Source: Cunninghamia lanceolata (Eukaryota; Streptophyta; Pinopsida; Cupressales; Cupressaceae). From it: a stretch of DNA of 64,000 bases. Under the pieces are notes generated by a model. It made no database searches, had not been told where the DNA came from, and saw only the letters and a list, made by a program, of their open reading frames with translations. Positions 1 to 11,368 of this stretch are shown piece by piece (position 1 is the first letter of the stretch; every line of letters begins with the position of its first letter). A program made the position numbers and the translations under genes. Where the stretch lies: the NCBI GenBank assembly GCA_027924645.1, contig BSBN01000233.1, forward strand, positions 10,310,501 through 10,374,500, given 5' to 3'.

Positions 1-371
1 CAATGATTCAATTACCTCTTTCCTAGTTAAAAACTATGTGAGATTTGCATGAGCATCTGCTTTACTATCCTTTTAAAAATTGAAGTGTGAGCTAATTAGA
101 ATGCAACTATATGAAACTAAACCAGAACCTATCCTGCAAAATAGATCTAGAGAATACCTGCAAAGATGTCAGCGTTAGCAAAATCTTCCTAGAAAACCCT
201 AAAATCACTGCATACGACAGAAGCATAGCTTCATAGACTAAATGCACATAAACAGTCAACAGAAGCACTGTAAAAACACATGCACTGAAACAGATAGTAA
301 ATGTGCAAAAATAAGGTGTATATGCACCGATCTGATGTATGTGCCATCTCTAAGGGCAAAAGCACTAGAAC

Positions 372-490
372 AGTGAATGTATGCACTGATTAGACGGATG
401 CGCTGTAACGGATCGTAGATGCACCGAAATAGTGAACGTATGCACTGATTAGATGGATGCACCGTGACAGGTAACAGATGCGTGTTAGGA
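372..490. repeat. Two-copy tandem repeat, unit about 59 bp
   Basis: Two imperfect copies start at 372 and 431 and share AGTGAAYGTATGCACTGATT and the following GGATGC. A looser third copy may lie just upstream, near 285-345. The repeat is in the untranslated leader of giant-LTR element 1. Confidence 0.6.
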
Positions 491-570
491 ATTAATGTAT
501 GCACTATTTCCTCCTATGTATGGCTTTCTAAACACAAAAACTTAATTTTTGGTTAAATTTGGGGCTAGGC

Positions 571-586
571 CCCACGGTGGGCACCA
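571..586 (-). promoter_or_regulatory. Primer-binding site of giant-LTR element 1
   Basis: The minus strand reads TGGTGCCCACCGTGGG four bases after the LTR end (CTAACA, at 591). A TGG start just inside the LTR is the hallmark of a tRNA-primed PBS. The element at 18718-41026 has TGGTGCTAGAAGGAGGGC in the same place. I have not assigned the tRNA. Confidence 0.7.
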
Positions 587-1001
587 AAAATGTTAGGGGT
601 AAATTAGATTTAAACAATGAATATGCAATGATAAACAACATCAAATACCCAAAACTCAATAGAATAGTGAACTAAGAAGATTAAAATCAAACAAGCAATG
701 AATCAACAAAGCAAACCTTCCTTAGATCGAAACTTCCATTGTTGCCTATCAAAAATCATCCTTGTGTGTATGAAAAGGATCTTCAGTGAGTGCACGTCTT
801 TGCTTTGTCAAGAATGTCAATTGAGAATGGCTATGGTGATATCACAATGAAGAGGAACTTCAAAATGAAGGTAGTAGTGCGTAGTGAGTAGTAAAAAGTG
901 TGATAACAAGCAATGAAGGAATTGGTGCCAAAGGCGTGCTATAATTCCTGCAAAGTAACAATACTTAAATCTTGGATGATTTGAAATGGAGGAACAGGGT
1001 T

Positions 1002-1010
1002 CAATTTATA
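1002..1010 (-). promoter_or_regulatory. TATA box of giant LTR 1
   Basis: The minus strand reads TATAAATTG, about 670 bp downstream of the ORF end and about 410 bp before the LTR end. This places transcription start near 975, so R-U5 is roughly 975-591 and the ORF lies in U3. The AT-rich stretch at 1120-1680 between ORF and TATA contains nothing I can name. Confidence 0.5.
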
Positions 1011-1681
1011 GACTTGGGAGAATGAAGATCAATGATATAGAAGACTTGAGAAGATCAATGGTATAGAACGGATGAGGAACGTGCAATGAATAAGAAGAAG
1101 ACAAGTGTCACACAAAAGTTGTTTTATTTGAGTTAATCACTTTATTTTCTAAAGATAAGACATGCTTTTCATAAATTAGAAAGTTTTTTTCTAATTTAAG
1201 AGATATTGATAAAAACAAGGTTGATTGAATAGATAACTCAACTTAAGGTTTCTTTTGCATGATTTGAGAGAAGTTAAATAATAAATTATTCAATTTTGTG
1301 TGCATGGTGAAGAAGACCTATTTTTAGAAGATTTGGAAGATATTTGAAAAATTAGAAGATAAGAAAGCAAATTAAATAAATAAATTTATTTAATTGACTT
1401 GCACATGATTATGGAAGAATAATAAAATAATTGATTTATTTTATTTTAGGAGACTGAAAGAATTTAAATAAATTTGATTTGATTTATTCAAATTTGGAAG
1501 AATCAATTTGATTTAATTAAATAATTGGAAATTATTTAATTGTTTAGAAGAATTTAATTAAATAAGGGATTTTATTTAATTTTGACTTTAGAAGAGGTAA
1601 TTAAATATTTCGATATTTAATTAACTTAGAGGAATGTGAATCGAATAAATAAATTTGTTTATTTATTTATTGATAGAAGAA

Positions 1682-4600
1682 TTAGAAGGGGATAAATATT
1701 AAGAATATTTGTTTAGACTGAATCGTGTCATTTTTAGGCGTATACAATTTCATTTTCTTTTCTTCTTTATCTAAGCCTTCACTCTTCTTCTTGTATTTCT
1801 TCATTCTAGCATTTTCCTCCATCAATGAATCAATCATTTGTTTACTTAGATATGCCTCCGGACTCTCCATACATGGTGTAAAAATGGCATTGAATTCTGT
1901 TAATGCCCTTTGAAGTTCATATGCTGGCATATCCATACATTCATGATCTAAAAGCTTTTCAACTATCCTCTTGTGCATCATGATCATGCTTTCTGCCTTT
2001 TCCTCTAAACCTTGAGTGACTATGATGCCCCTTCTAAGATTAGCCTCCTCCAATCTCAATTCCAACTTTGCTTGTGGCAATTGATTTGCCATTAAAGGGG
2101 TAATTACTCCTTCATTTATTAATTCATCTATCTTCAATTTCTGCTAGTTGTTCCAATTCAAATTTGCACTCTTCTCTTCTAAATTGACCATTATATACAA
2201 GCATACTGCATTTATTCTTTTCTATTGTAGCTAGTTCCCATCATGTTACTGTTTGTTTAATTATCTCTTCCCCTTCTTGCATGAAGTCCTTGAACCACTC
2301 TTCAAAAACATTGGCTTTAAGCCTCTTATTTTCCATATCTTTTATTTCATCTTTAGATACAATTACTATATCACTAGGCAATTCTGGCACTGTTGTATTG
2401 GGATAAGATATTCCCTTAATGAATTGTTGCAATTGGACAATGTGTCCTTTCAAATATTCTTGTTTATCTTTATCCTTCCTTAACATTTATGCTATAACTT
2501 GATCCATATCATCCCATTCACTTATGTGTTGTTCTCTTGTTTTATGCCCTAAGTCAAAATTGAGTATTTTATATTCATCTAAGGCTATTTCTCCTTTCAC
2601 CTTCTCCTTTTGTGGTATGGCCAGGTTCAATGTTCTGGATCCATCTGGACCCTTTTGTATGGATGACATGGTTCTAGCCTTTCTCCTTTCTTTTCTTGGC
2701 ATTGTATCGCCCAATAGACTTTTGATGTCTATAGGTATTAAATGTACCTCCACCTTTTCTTTCCTTATCTTTGTTCCTAACCATGTTGGAACCTCCTTTG
2801 TGCCTTCAACAGTTTTTTCTTCATTGATTATGTCCTCCTAAGGCCTTTCTACTTCTCCTTGCTCTTGTTGTTTTTGTTGTTCCTGTTGCTATTGTGGAGG
2901 AGGCTGCTGTTGTGGAGCTGCTTCTTGTATCACTGGATCATTTTGTTGTTTACATTCACCCTCATTTTCTTCCTCTTCAATTTCTGTATCACCTCCATCT
3001 TCATCCTCTTCTTCGAGACCTTCTCCCTTTGATGATTCTTTTTCTTGTTGTTCTTCCTTATGTGTTTGCTCTACATTTGTCATGTCAGTATCTTCTGCTT
3101 GCTTTCTAGATTTACCTTCATCAATATTTTCTATATGTTCTTTTCCTTTAGGCTTATTTGTTGCATCCTCTGCAGTTTCTCCTTCCCTCTGTACTTGCTT
3201 TGACATGCTAATTTGCTCTATATGTAAAGGTGAGCCCCCCATTATATCAACCCCTTTTATTTCTTTTTCCTATTCCTTTCTACTTTCTATATTCTTCTCC
3301 TCTTCACTTTGCTCACCATACATGTTTAACATGTTTAATACATCTACACCTGAGGTACCAGCTCATGTTTCTTCTTTGGCTTGAGCAAGTTTCTCCTTTA
3401 CTACTTCCTCTGCTGCATCTTCTTTTTCAAACTCCTTAATTTTATGTGCTTCATCTTGCACATCCTTTATTATTTTAGGAGAAACTAGGGTACCAAATAG
3501 ATCTGTTGTTCCTGATTCTTCTTGTACCCTTTCTTTTTTAGACATTGAGCCTTGTTTAATTTCCATCCTAGCCTAAGTGTCCTACTCCTCTTCTTCACTT
3601 AGGAATTCACTGGATTCTTCTTCTTCAATTCCAACTTCTTTTCCTGAATCCATTTCTTTCTCTTCACCTTCACTTCTATCATCTACGATGTGGACAGTCT
3701 TAGTGGCTTGTTTGGCTTCATGTGCTTTTAATCCTTGTAGCATTTCTCCAGCCAATTCTGTGTTTACCTGAGCATATGCATGTCTTTTTTCTATTGAGGT
3801 GGATGCACTGGGTATATCACTCAACTTAGCACCTACCCGCTGTGCTCCTATGACTTCACTCCTTTTTGAAGTCTCCCCTTTTGATATGCTTATTAGTATT
3901 TCTTTTCTGACCTTCTATCTTGTTATCTCTTTGGAGGCTTGTGCTTCTTCTATACTAATATCATGGCTTAGTGATTTTTCCTCCACAAATGTGTCAGATG
4001 ACACTGCTACTATCATCCCAATGCATAAGGATCCATCAAAGTAGCATTTTTATCCTTCTCCACTATTTTGGCTTCCACAATCTTTCTTTTCTTTTCATAG
4101 AAGCATTGGAGATTATCACTATTCTCTCTTACTCTATTTTTCCCTTTCTTTGGATATGTGATCTCCACTCCTTTAGCTTTATGCTCCTCAATTCTATCTT
4201 TTAACCATGTTTCTAAAAACAAGATGACTAGTTTGGACAATGTGTCTAAAGATGTGTTCCACAGTTGTGACCAATCAGGCTCTCCAATAGGATCAAGCCT
4301 GGCACTTTCATAACTGTGATGTAATAATTTATCATCTTCTTTAATTTCTAGGGGAACATAGATGTCTCCCATAGTCCTCATTTGATCAACTATTAATCTT
4401 TTATGAGCCCTTTTTCTTACATCTTTAGCATTCTTACAGTCTGACCAAAAGTCTTCAATATGTACTTGATGTTTAAATTTTGAATCAATTGTATTTTGAA
4501 TTCTATGAAAGGAATCAAACCTTCAGGCCAACTCAAACTCTTCAAATCCATAATACCTCAACTCCCTTTCTGAGTAACTAGCAACCTCTTCACTATTGCA

Positions 4601-4976
4601 TGAGTTCCTACCAATTGCCCAATGTAATTTAAGATTTCCTCTGCTAAACTTCTTCTTATACATCTTAAAGGCATTCAAATTCTGCCTTGAGAACTTGAGA
4701 ACAATCAATTTATTGGAAGGATACCTAGGTAGCATGAAAAGCTTTCCTTCAAATCCCTCAGTTTTGATATTGGTAAAATTCTAAAATTGAATATACCAGG
4801 AACTATGCAAACCAATTGTATCCTCTGCATCCTAAGACAATCTCTTATCTGGCTCTTCCCTTAAAATTCTAACCATGTATGTATAGAACACAACATTTAC
4901 TAGAGCATACTTTCTCAATGCATTCTCTTCCTATAAATTAGGGAATGTTCATATACTAGCTTTTAACCTAGACCAT
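1682..4976 (-). pseudogene. LTR-encoded large ORF, C-terminal three quarters (giant LTR 1), decayed
   Basis: This continues the ORF whose 5' part is at 12462-13299; the 7.5 kb insertion at 4982-12456 splits it. It is collinear with the protein of the LTRs at 18718-41026. MLPRYPSNKLIVLKFSRQ here aligns with MVPRYPIDGVVLMEFLRQ there. Further on, a block rich in Glu, Lys and Gln (about 2890-3830) matches the low-complexity middle. IPQKEKVKGEIALDEYKI matches LPTIEKEKGKITLEEFQI, and the helical tail aligns down to about 1900. The acidic C-terminus of the other copies is missing. Frame changes occur near 3.9 kb and 2.2 kb, with many in-frame stops. Both parts together make about 1,380 codons. Function unknown. 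Confidence 0.75.
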
Positions 4977-4981
4977 TTCCT

Positions 4982-6070
4982 TGTTGGCAAGAGACACTAT
5001 ATGTATTCATGGTTGTTGTCATTGATGGCAACAAAGGTCATCCCACACATCCGTAAGTCATGGTGTGTCTCTACCGGAAGTCAGAATGAAGATTGTTGTG
5101 GTCCGGTGAACAAGAATAGAGCATGTGGCAAGGTCCGACAGATTGGTCTGGATCTCCCAGAGGAAGTGTCTTGGTACAGTGCGGATTTGGGGAAGTCAAG
5201 AGGACTACCTTGAGTAGTATATTCAAAGGATTTAGCCTCCGGTGATGGACAAGGAAAAAGATATGAATAGTTGAGTACCAGATTCCTGAGAGACAGTGAG
5301 AACAGAGGAAGAACTGACTGATAGAGTATCAGACTATTTTCTGGATGTGTTACTATTGATGGTAAAGGTTGTGAAGGCATGAATCATGTTTGGTCGACAT
5401 GATTAATGACATCTACAAGTATATGCTTGATCCGCATTACTTGATATGCAAGGATTCAGCTGACAGAACAGAGTTTGTGAGAAGATAGACTATCCCGGGT
5501 GCCGACTAGAAAGACAATGAAATCACTAGTGCGGATATAAATAGAGGATGGATTTTGTTGTGAAAAGTGCAGTTGTGGTATGGTGTATGCAAATAAGTGT
5601 AGAGCAGTGCAGAAGCAGTAAGAAAGATCCGGTATGTGAAAGGAAAGCAGAATAAAGAGTAGAGGAAAGATGAAGTGCAGCAGATCAGTATACTGAGCCT
5701 AATCAGAACTGAACTCCAGCATATGTAGATGCTTCCAATCAGTTCAAGTATTTTATAACATTCTTTTGTAGATAGTGTGTCTATTTGTAGGTAGTGTGCC
5801 TCTTTGTGAGCAGTGTGCTCGGGCAGTGAGCCCTAATTGGCAAGTGCCATTTTGTAATTCCTTATTCTTCTAATAGAGAATAATCTTTGGGTTAATCACC
5901 CCGTGGTTTTCTCCCTTAACCGGGTTTCCACGTCAAAAATACTGTGTCATGTGTTTCTCATTTCATGGTAATGTTTGTTTGTTTGATTCAATGCTGCTTT
6001 GATTAATAAGAAAGTTCAAAAGAAGAAATAATTAGGATAACTGATTCACCCCACCTCTCAGTTATCAACA
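4982..6070 (+). repeat. 5' LTR of the pol-less element
   Basis: It begins TGTTGGCAAGAGACAC and ends CTCAGTTATCAACA, immediately before the PBS spacer. It contains a TATA box at 5536 and, near its end, the GTGGTTTTCTCCCTTAACC segment that recurs in the other LTRs of this superfamily in the window. Confidence 0.92.
5536..5544 (+). promoter_or_regulatory. TATA box, 5' LTR
   Basis: TATAAATAG lies about 555 bp into the LTR. The same box is at 11923-11931 in the 3' LTR. Transcription would start about 30 bp downstream. Confidence 0.7.
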
Positions 6071-6072
6071 AT

Positions 6073-6084
6073 TGGTATCAAAGC
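6073..6084 (+). promoter_or_regulatory. Primer-binding site (initiator Met tRNA type)
   Basis: TGGTATCAAAGC starts two bases after the LTR end. It matches the common plant initiator-Met PBS TGGTATCAGAGC with one change. Confidence 0.85.
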
Positions 6085-6135
6085 TAAGTTCCTCCTAATA
6101 GAGCCTAACAGCTTGAGGAAGATCTGGGAGTTCAA

Positions 6136-7314
6136 ATGGATGCATATGGTTTAAGGGAGCAACTCAAGACTGCCCTTGAGGATCTTGAACAGTCAAACTC
6201 TGAAGTCAATGAATTAAAGGAAAGACTCAAACAGGCTAATGAATTCATGAGAGAACTCAAGGACAAATTAAGTCTCTCTATGAAAAAGAGAAAGGAGCTG
6301 CTCCAACAATTAGCAAGACAAAGTGAAGAAAGCAATACAAATGAAGAATTGACTGAGAAAACTAAGTTATGTGAAAAGTTATCAAAAGAAGTCATTATGT
6401 TAAGACATGAAATGGAATCAGGAACTATAAAGTTTACTCAAGAGATTGAAGAAAAAACAAAAGCTAAAGACAATCTAAGACAATCTCTTAAAGAGAAATC
6501 AGAAGAATGCCACTAGATGGATAGGATTATCAGACATCTTGAATCTGATCTTGAAGATGCCAAAGATAATGAAGAAAAACTTGAGGATCAAATTGTCGCT
6601 CTCAAAAGAGATCTTCAAATAGCAAATGAATATAAAGAAAAATTCAAGATAAGTTCTGCCCAACTTGAAGTACTTCTTGGAAGTCAAAAGAGGACAGATG
6701 ACAAGTATGGTTTGGGATATGAGAAAGGAGAAAGCTCCGGATCCGGTCGAAAGAATTTTGGATTAGAAAATCCAAGGAATAGGCCTAGAAGACCTCCGGT
6801 AAGACAGCCCAATGCTCAAAGGTATCCATCCTTCAATGGATACTGCCATAGCTGCAATCACTTTGGTCACAAAGCTAATCAGTGCAAATAGAGAATGAAT
6901 CAGACTAATTCATCCTTCTCTGGACAGTGCTTTAACTACAAAAGGTATGGACACAAGTCTCATGAATGCAGAAATATGCAAGTAAACAAATCATTCAATG
7001 GTAGGTGCTTTGCATGCAATAGAGTAGGTCATATGGCTAATCAATGCAAATCAAGAGGTTATCAGTCAAATATGCAAAGAAATGTTATTTGCCAAATCTA
7101 TAATAGGTCTGGTCATAATGCTAAAATCTGCAGAAGTAAGAATCAGGACAAAAGAGGTCCGGTGTATAATCAAAATCAAGACAAGGGTAAACAAAAGATG
7201 AATGTGGATGAAGTTAGGAATCAGATGAGCAAGATTTGGGTGAAGAAAAGTTCAGAGAATATAGAAGTTGGATCCGTACCAGACTCTGGTGCTGATATTC
7301 CTTCCAGAAATTAA
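6136..7314 (+). pseudogene. gag back half: coiled coil plus four zinc knuckles
   Basis: One frame runs from the ATG at 6136, 52 bp after the PBS, to the TAA at 7312, broken by TAG codons at 6514 and 6889. Residues 1 to about 190 are a heptad-rich Glu/Lys/Leu coiled coil. After a basic Arg/Pro linker come four CX2CX4HX4C zinc knuckles. CHSCNHFGHKANQC and CFACNRVGHMANQC are intact. CFNYKRYGHKSHEC and CQIYNRSGHNAKIC have Tyr in place of the second Cys. Copia gag proteins normally have a capsid-like domain before the coil; here it is absent. The final PDSGAD could be a scrap of an aspartic protease motif, but this is weak. Confidence 0.8.
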
Positions 7315-7965
7315 AAAGTGAGCTTTGGCTCAGGGGGAGACTCAAAGAAAATCTTGTTCCCCCAGCCAATCAAGTGGTACCGGATGTGGCACAAGATGCA
7401 AAGTAAAGGGTTTAAAGATATATGTCTTGAGATGATCCAGATAAGATTTCAGAGGTCCACATGAAGATGTAAAGAAGTTGTGATCGATCAAGTAAGACCT
7501 ATTCTAGGAGATGCTCCGGAATGACAGAGGATTATAAAAGGGTCCGGAGAGATCCGGAAGTGCATTGTCTTATTCTGTGGATTGGACAGAGTGTTTGGGA
7601 TATTCTTGTAATGTGTCATCTTGATTTGTTCATGATTGGAAGATCCGCATGATGTTCATAGATCAGGACTGATCCGGTACTCCAAGCTATCCGGATAAGG
7701 CAAACCAGAATAATGTAGGTCGAGCATTTATTACCATCAGATATTAGGGTTTGCGGAGCAATATAAGGGATTTCTCATAAAATCACTTGCTCATTCTGCA
7801 CTCAAGAAGAAGCAAAAAGTGGAGCTCTGCAACAAGATTCATCAAACTCACCAAAGATCTCCTGCCGAAGTCATTACATATAGAAATCAATCCAACCACT
7901 CCATGTAACCGAAGACGCATAAGGTATTTTCCGTTTTTGATATCTTGCTACAAATCATTTGAGAA
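7315..7965 (+). other. Spacer between gag and ORF2, containing LTR-U3-like sequence
   Basis: This is non-coding and rich in TCCGG motifs. About 7400-7660 matches, with gaps, the U3 of the solo LTR at 15285-15510; shared blocks include ATAAGATTTCAGAGGTCC and GAGTGTTTGGGAT. A TATA-like box follows at 7762. The spacer may therefore be LTR-derived promoter DNA driving ORF2. Confidence 0.6.
7762..7768 (+). promoter_or_regulatory. Possible internal TATA box for ORF2
   Basis: TATAAGG lies about 200 bp upstream of the ORF2 ATG at 7966 and directly downstream of the U3-like block. The intervening A/C-rich stretch looks like a 5' leader. Unproven. Confidence 0.35.
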
Positions 7966-10900
7966 ATGGCTACTCCAAATATAGTAAAAATCTTAGATAG
8001 GCCCCGACCTGAATTTAAGAAACATCCATACAAGTCATTGGAGGTAGATCCCTTAAGAGCATTCTCTAGTGTTCCTCATGGCGTTTTACACACAGAAGAC
8101 ATTAGGGTTTACATACATGCAAGCATTAAGGAATTCGGGGAATTCAAATTGAGAGATCTCTATCACAAACAACTGATAGACAATGCTTTTGAGCTTAAAC
8201 TAGAGTATAAGGGTATCTAGAAGAAATAGTTTGATCAATTCATTCATTTCCCCTGCTTTGAAGAAGATGAATGGGTCCGGTATGTATTGAGCAGGATGCA
8301 TGACAACTTCCTATGGCTAGATAGACCCTGCAAGATCACAAAAGAGGCAATTAGGGTAGTAACTGATCTATACTCTTCCGGAGGGATACCTATCCTCAAA
8401 TCTGTCAAAAATAACATTGTAACTGAGGCCACTGGATCAAAATTTGATAAGAGGGCAATGACCATTGAAGATATTTCTGATCCGGATATCAAGTATGCAT
8501 CCATGATAATAGGATACAAGATCTATCACTCCAGTAGGGAGAATTCTGTATCTGAAACTGTAGTATATACTGCCTATGAAATGCTAAGGAAAAATGCAGA
8601 TTATGATCTCTGTGAACTTCTCTTAAGCCAATTAATGGAAAATATACAGAAAATCAAGAAGGACAAAAAGAATTCTTTTAAGTATGGTACTCGTATATTA
8701 TGTCTATTTTTCTACTTCATGAATGAGCTGCCCGGATCAAGTGGATGTGCATGGCAGAATGACAAACTTGTTGCAGTCCAGATAAGAGATTATTTACATT
8801 GGCTTGGGGATGCCAAAGCAAGATATACAGCCCTATGGGGATACTTCAAAAACTTCCAGAGCATGATGCAAGCAAGAGAAAGAATTCCCCAGTCTCTTGT
8901 TGAAAAATACAAAGACTCAGTTTGCTTTATGGTGGATACTAATCAGTGCCTAATGGAGGCAGTGGAGCCAAGGACTGTCTGGATCATGCCCATGGGGTAT
9001 GAGGTTGATGAACAGATTGTAGAACTGCATGTTCAACACATGCTTAGTTAGCCCAAAGATCCAAAGGCAGAAAGGTTCGAAACCTTTGAGGAGCTGAGTG
9101 TGAAGATCCATGTGGAACTCAGGGAACCTGAGATAAAGAGGAAAGTGAGAAAAGAAGTAGAGCATACTACTCAAGGCCTAGGCATCCCAAAGGAGGCACT
9201 TGATGCCAACTAGGAAAAGAGAAGAAAGGCTGAGGAAGAAAAGAAAGAGGCAGAAAAGAAAAGCAAGAAAAGTGCTCCGGTGGAAACCTCAACCCGAACC
9301 AGATCATCAAAAGGATCTACACCTGTCAGAACCAAAAGCTCAAAACTAGAAGTCCAGGCATCTGGTAAAAGATCTAAGACAAAAGCCTCAAGGGCTTATG
9401 AAAGCCAAAAGGATGAAGAGGAAACTGAGTCAGATGAGGGAGTAAAAGAAATAAAGAAGCAGAAGAAGAAAGGACTCGGTAAACCCTCCACAGGCCAAGA
9501 CAAGGAAGAAATGGCAGAGGTATTTGTTGAAAAGCCCACCCTATCTCTAGAGAGTGTAATCAAGTCAGTCACAATGGATGGAAACCTTCAACCCTTCAAC
9601 CAATGACTGAATTCTATGATGACTACAATGAGGCTGACCAAAAGATTCTGCAGGAAGCCATAGTCAAGTATCTGAACATATACAATAAGGCTTTCATTGA
9701 GATCATATCTCTAATTCCTAAAAGCCTATAAAAGGAATTAGAAATAAGAAAGAATAATGCTTAGGCAAAAGATCTTGAGATTCGGGAGTAGATAGCTATT
9801 CAGCTATATCCTCAAATTGATCCCAAGACAATGAACATAATATTCAAAGACTGCAAAGATGAGTTTAGGAGTAAAGCAAGAATGAATCAACTCATGCTTG
9901 GCAAGACTGACAAGGTGGCCATAGAGATAGAAGAGATCCTCCGGAAGGCCTTCAAAAGGTTTAATCTTCCTGTTGTAGAGGACTTAGGTGCAGAAACAGC
10001 TATGGACTTGGAATCATCTGCTCCAGAAGAAGTGCCCCTTGAACAGACTGCCATCTCTCCTCTAGCTTCTCCTATAGTCTCTGGATTCCAAGAAGAAGAG
10101 AAATTACAGGAGAAAGAAGTAGCAGTAAAAGAAAAAGAGGTTGACAGCACCAAGGATGCAGAGAAAACCACAACTAAAAGTGGAAAGAATGTGGAAGGAG
10201 AAAAGACTCCAAAGGACAAAACTGCAGAAGAGAAGAAACATCTGTCTCCAGCAAGAGACACTACACAAACTGTTCAAAAGTTTCTGAGCCAAGAAACAAT
10301 AGAGATTGATGAACCGGAGCTTCTAAAAGGTCCATTCAACTTTGACTCCCTCTCTTCAGTACAGATAATGAAGATAGCTTCATTTGCAAATGCTAAGGCA
10401 AATGAAAAACTCCTAAAGTCTCATATGGAGGATTGTGAGTTGATAGAGGCTACTTCCGGAGTGCTTGAAAAGATTATGCCATCAGTCCAGATAGATCCGA
10501 CAGCCTCCTCTTTTGGTAATCTCAAAACCTTAGTCAACAGTGTTGATACACATTTTGATTCTCTAGAAAAATCAGCTGAAGAAAAGGTCCGGAAGGAATT
10601 TTTGGATAAAATATTTTCAGAAGTACTAGGATTAATCTCTAATGATAGGAGAAATATGAGTATTGGAATAAAGAGCTTAGAAAATGCTCTTAAGGATGGC
10701 AGTGACATTTACAAATTTTGTACCTCCTGGTCAAAGGTAATAGTAGAAATTGATAAGAAAATAAAAGCGAAACAGGACAAACTATAAAGTTTGTCTCAAT
10801 GTTTTGATCCTCTCTCTTCCTCCATAGTCAATCAAGAATGTCAAACTATTGCAATCACAAATGCAATAAAGAACTTTGAGAAGGAAAGGAAGAATATAAC

Positions 10901-11138
10901 TAACCAAATGGGAGAACTTAGAAGGATTATAATCCCTAAGTTAGAAACTATGCATGAGGGCATCAGTGATGCTCAGACTACCGCCCAAACAAATGATCCG
11001 ACAGATCTCAAGAGGGTAGAAGCTTTTGCATTTTTGTTGAGTGGTCACATTTCAATTTTGGATAAAATGAAGCAAAGTTGGGCTACTAAACTGGTCCAAT
11101 TGAAGACATCCTTTGCAGACATTGTTCAGTTTATGTGA
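7966..11138 (+). pseudogene. ORF2 of the pol-less element, about 1,060 codons, function unknown
   Basis: The ATG at 7966 starts a frame that runs to 9606 with TAG stops near 8218, 8230, 9049 and 9211. The protein then continues in another frame from about 9603 to the TGA at 11136. The first ~360 residues look globular. A Lys/Glu-rich and Ser/Thr/Arg-rich stretch (about 370-540) follows, then a second acidic/Lys block and a helical, coiled-coil-like tail. I recognise no enzymatic motif. A clear homologue lies at 55289-58286: for example ARERIPQSLVEKY here against TRERIPYQSIKQY there, and EPRTVWIMPMGYEV against KPRTTWILRVPYEV. The motif order also resembles the giant-LTR protein. It could be a structural or accessory protein. 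Confidence 0.75.
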
Positions 11139-11200
11139 GTATGTAATATGCGGCTAAATATAGTAATTTTTAAAAATTTTGGTGTACGGACCCTACCCTT

Positions 11201-11223
11201 TGCCATTGATGTCAAAGGGGGAG
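11201..11223 (+). repeat. Upstream copy of the polypurine-tract segment
   Basis: TGCCATTGATGTCAAAGGGG plus GAG nearly repeats the true polypurine-tract segment at 11344-11366, about 143 bp upstream of it. Confidence 0.7.
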
Positions 11224-11356
11224 TGAAGAATAGTGAAAAATGAGGAATCCAACTAAGGAAGAGTTCCAAAAATTGTATATAAAGATAGAGCATCAGCCAA
11301 GGGGGAGCATAGTGTAAACACTTAGTCATTTTTCACTAAGTGTTGCCATCAATGCC

Positions 11357-11367
11357 AAAGGGGGAGA
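11357..11367 (+). promoter_or_regulatory. Polypurine tract of the pol-less element
   Basis: AAAGGGGGAGA lies one base before the 3' LTR (TGTTGG at 11369). This is the expected site of plus-strand priming. Confidence 0.9.
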
Positions 11368-11368
11368 T

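Larger units (their letters stand above)
1..590 (-). other. Internal leader of giant-LTR element 1 (element continues off the left edge)
   Basis: Read on the minus strand, this stretch follows the end of the giant LTR (591) and its primer-binding site, so it is the start of the element's internal domain. No gag or pol is visible, because those parts would lie beyond the left edge. The only ORF here (256-504, minus) runs through short tandem repeats and is not convincing as a gene. Confidence 0.6.

Noticed and set aside
5001..5213. Similar ~60-70-aa ORFs at the start of both LTRs of the pol-less element (also 11340-11525)
   Set aside because: They lie in U3 and match only because the LTRs are repeats; 11340 even starts outside the LTR. 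No sign of coding selection.
9600..9610. ATGA overlap between two ORF2 frames (also at 56863-56866 in the relative) as a programmed frameshift or restart
   Set aside because: The two overlaps fall at different points of the aligned protein, so independent indels explain them better.
9887..10261. 124-aa minus ORF inside ORF2
   Set aside because: It is the antisense shadow of a Glu/Lys/Ser-rich coding stretch, with no support from the homologous copy at 55289-58286.
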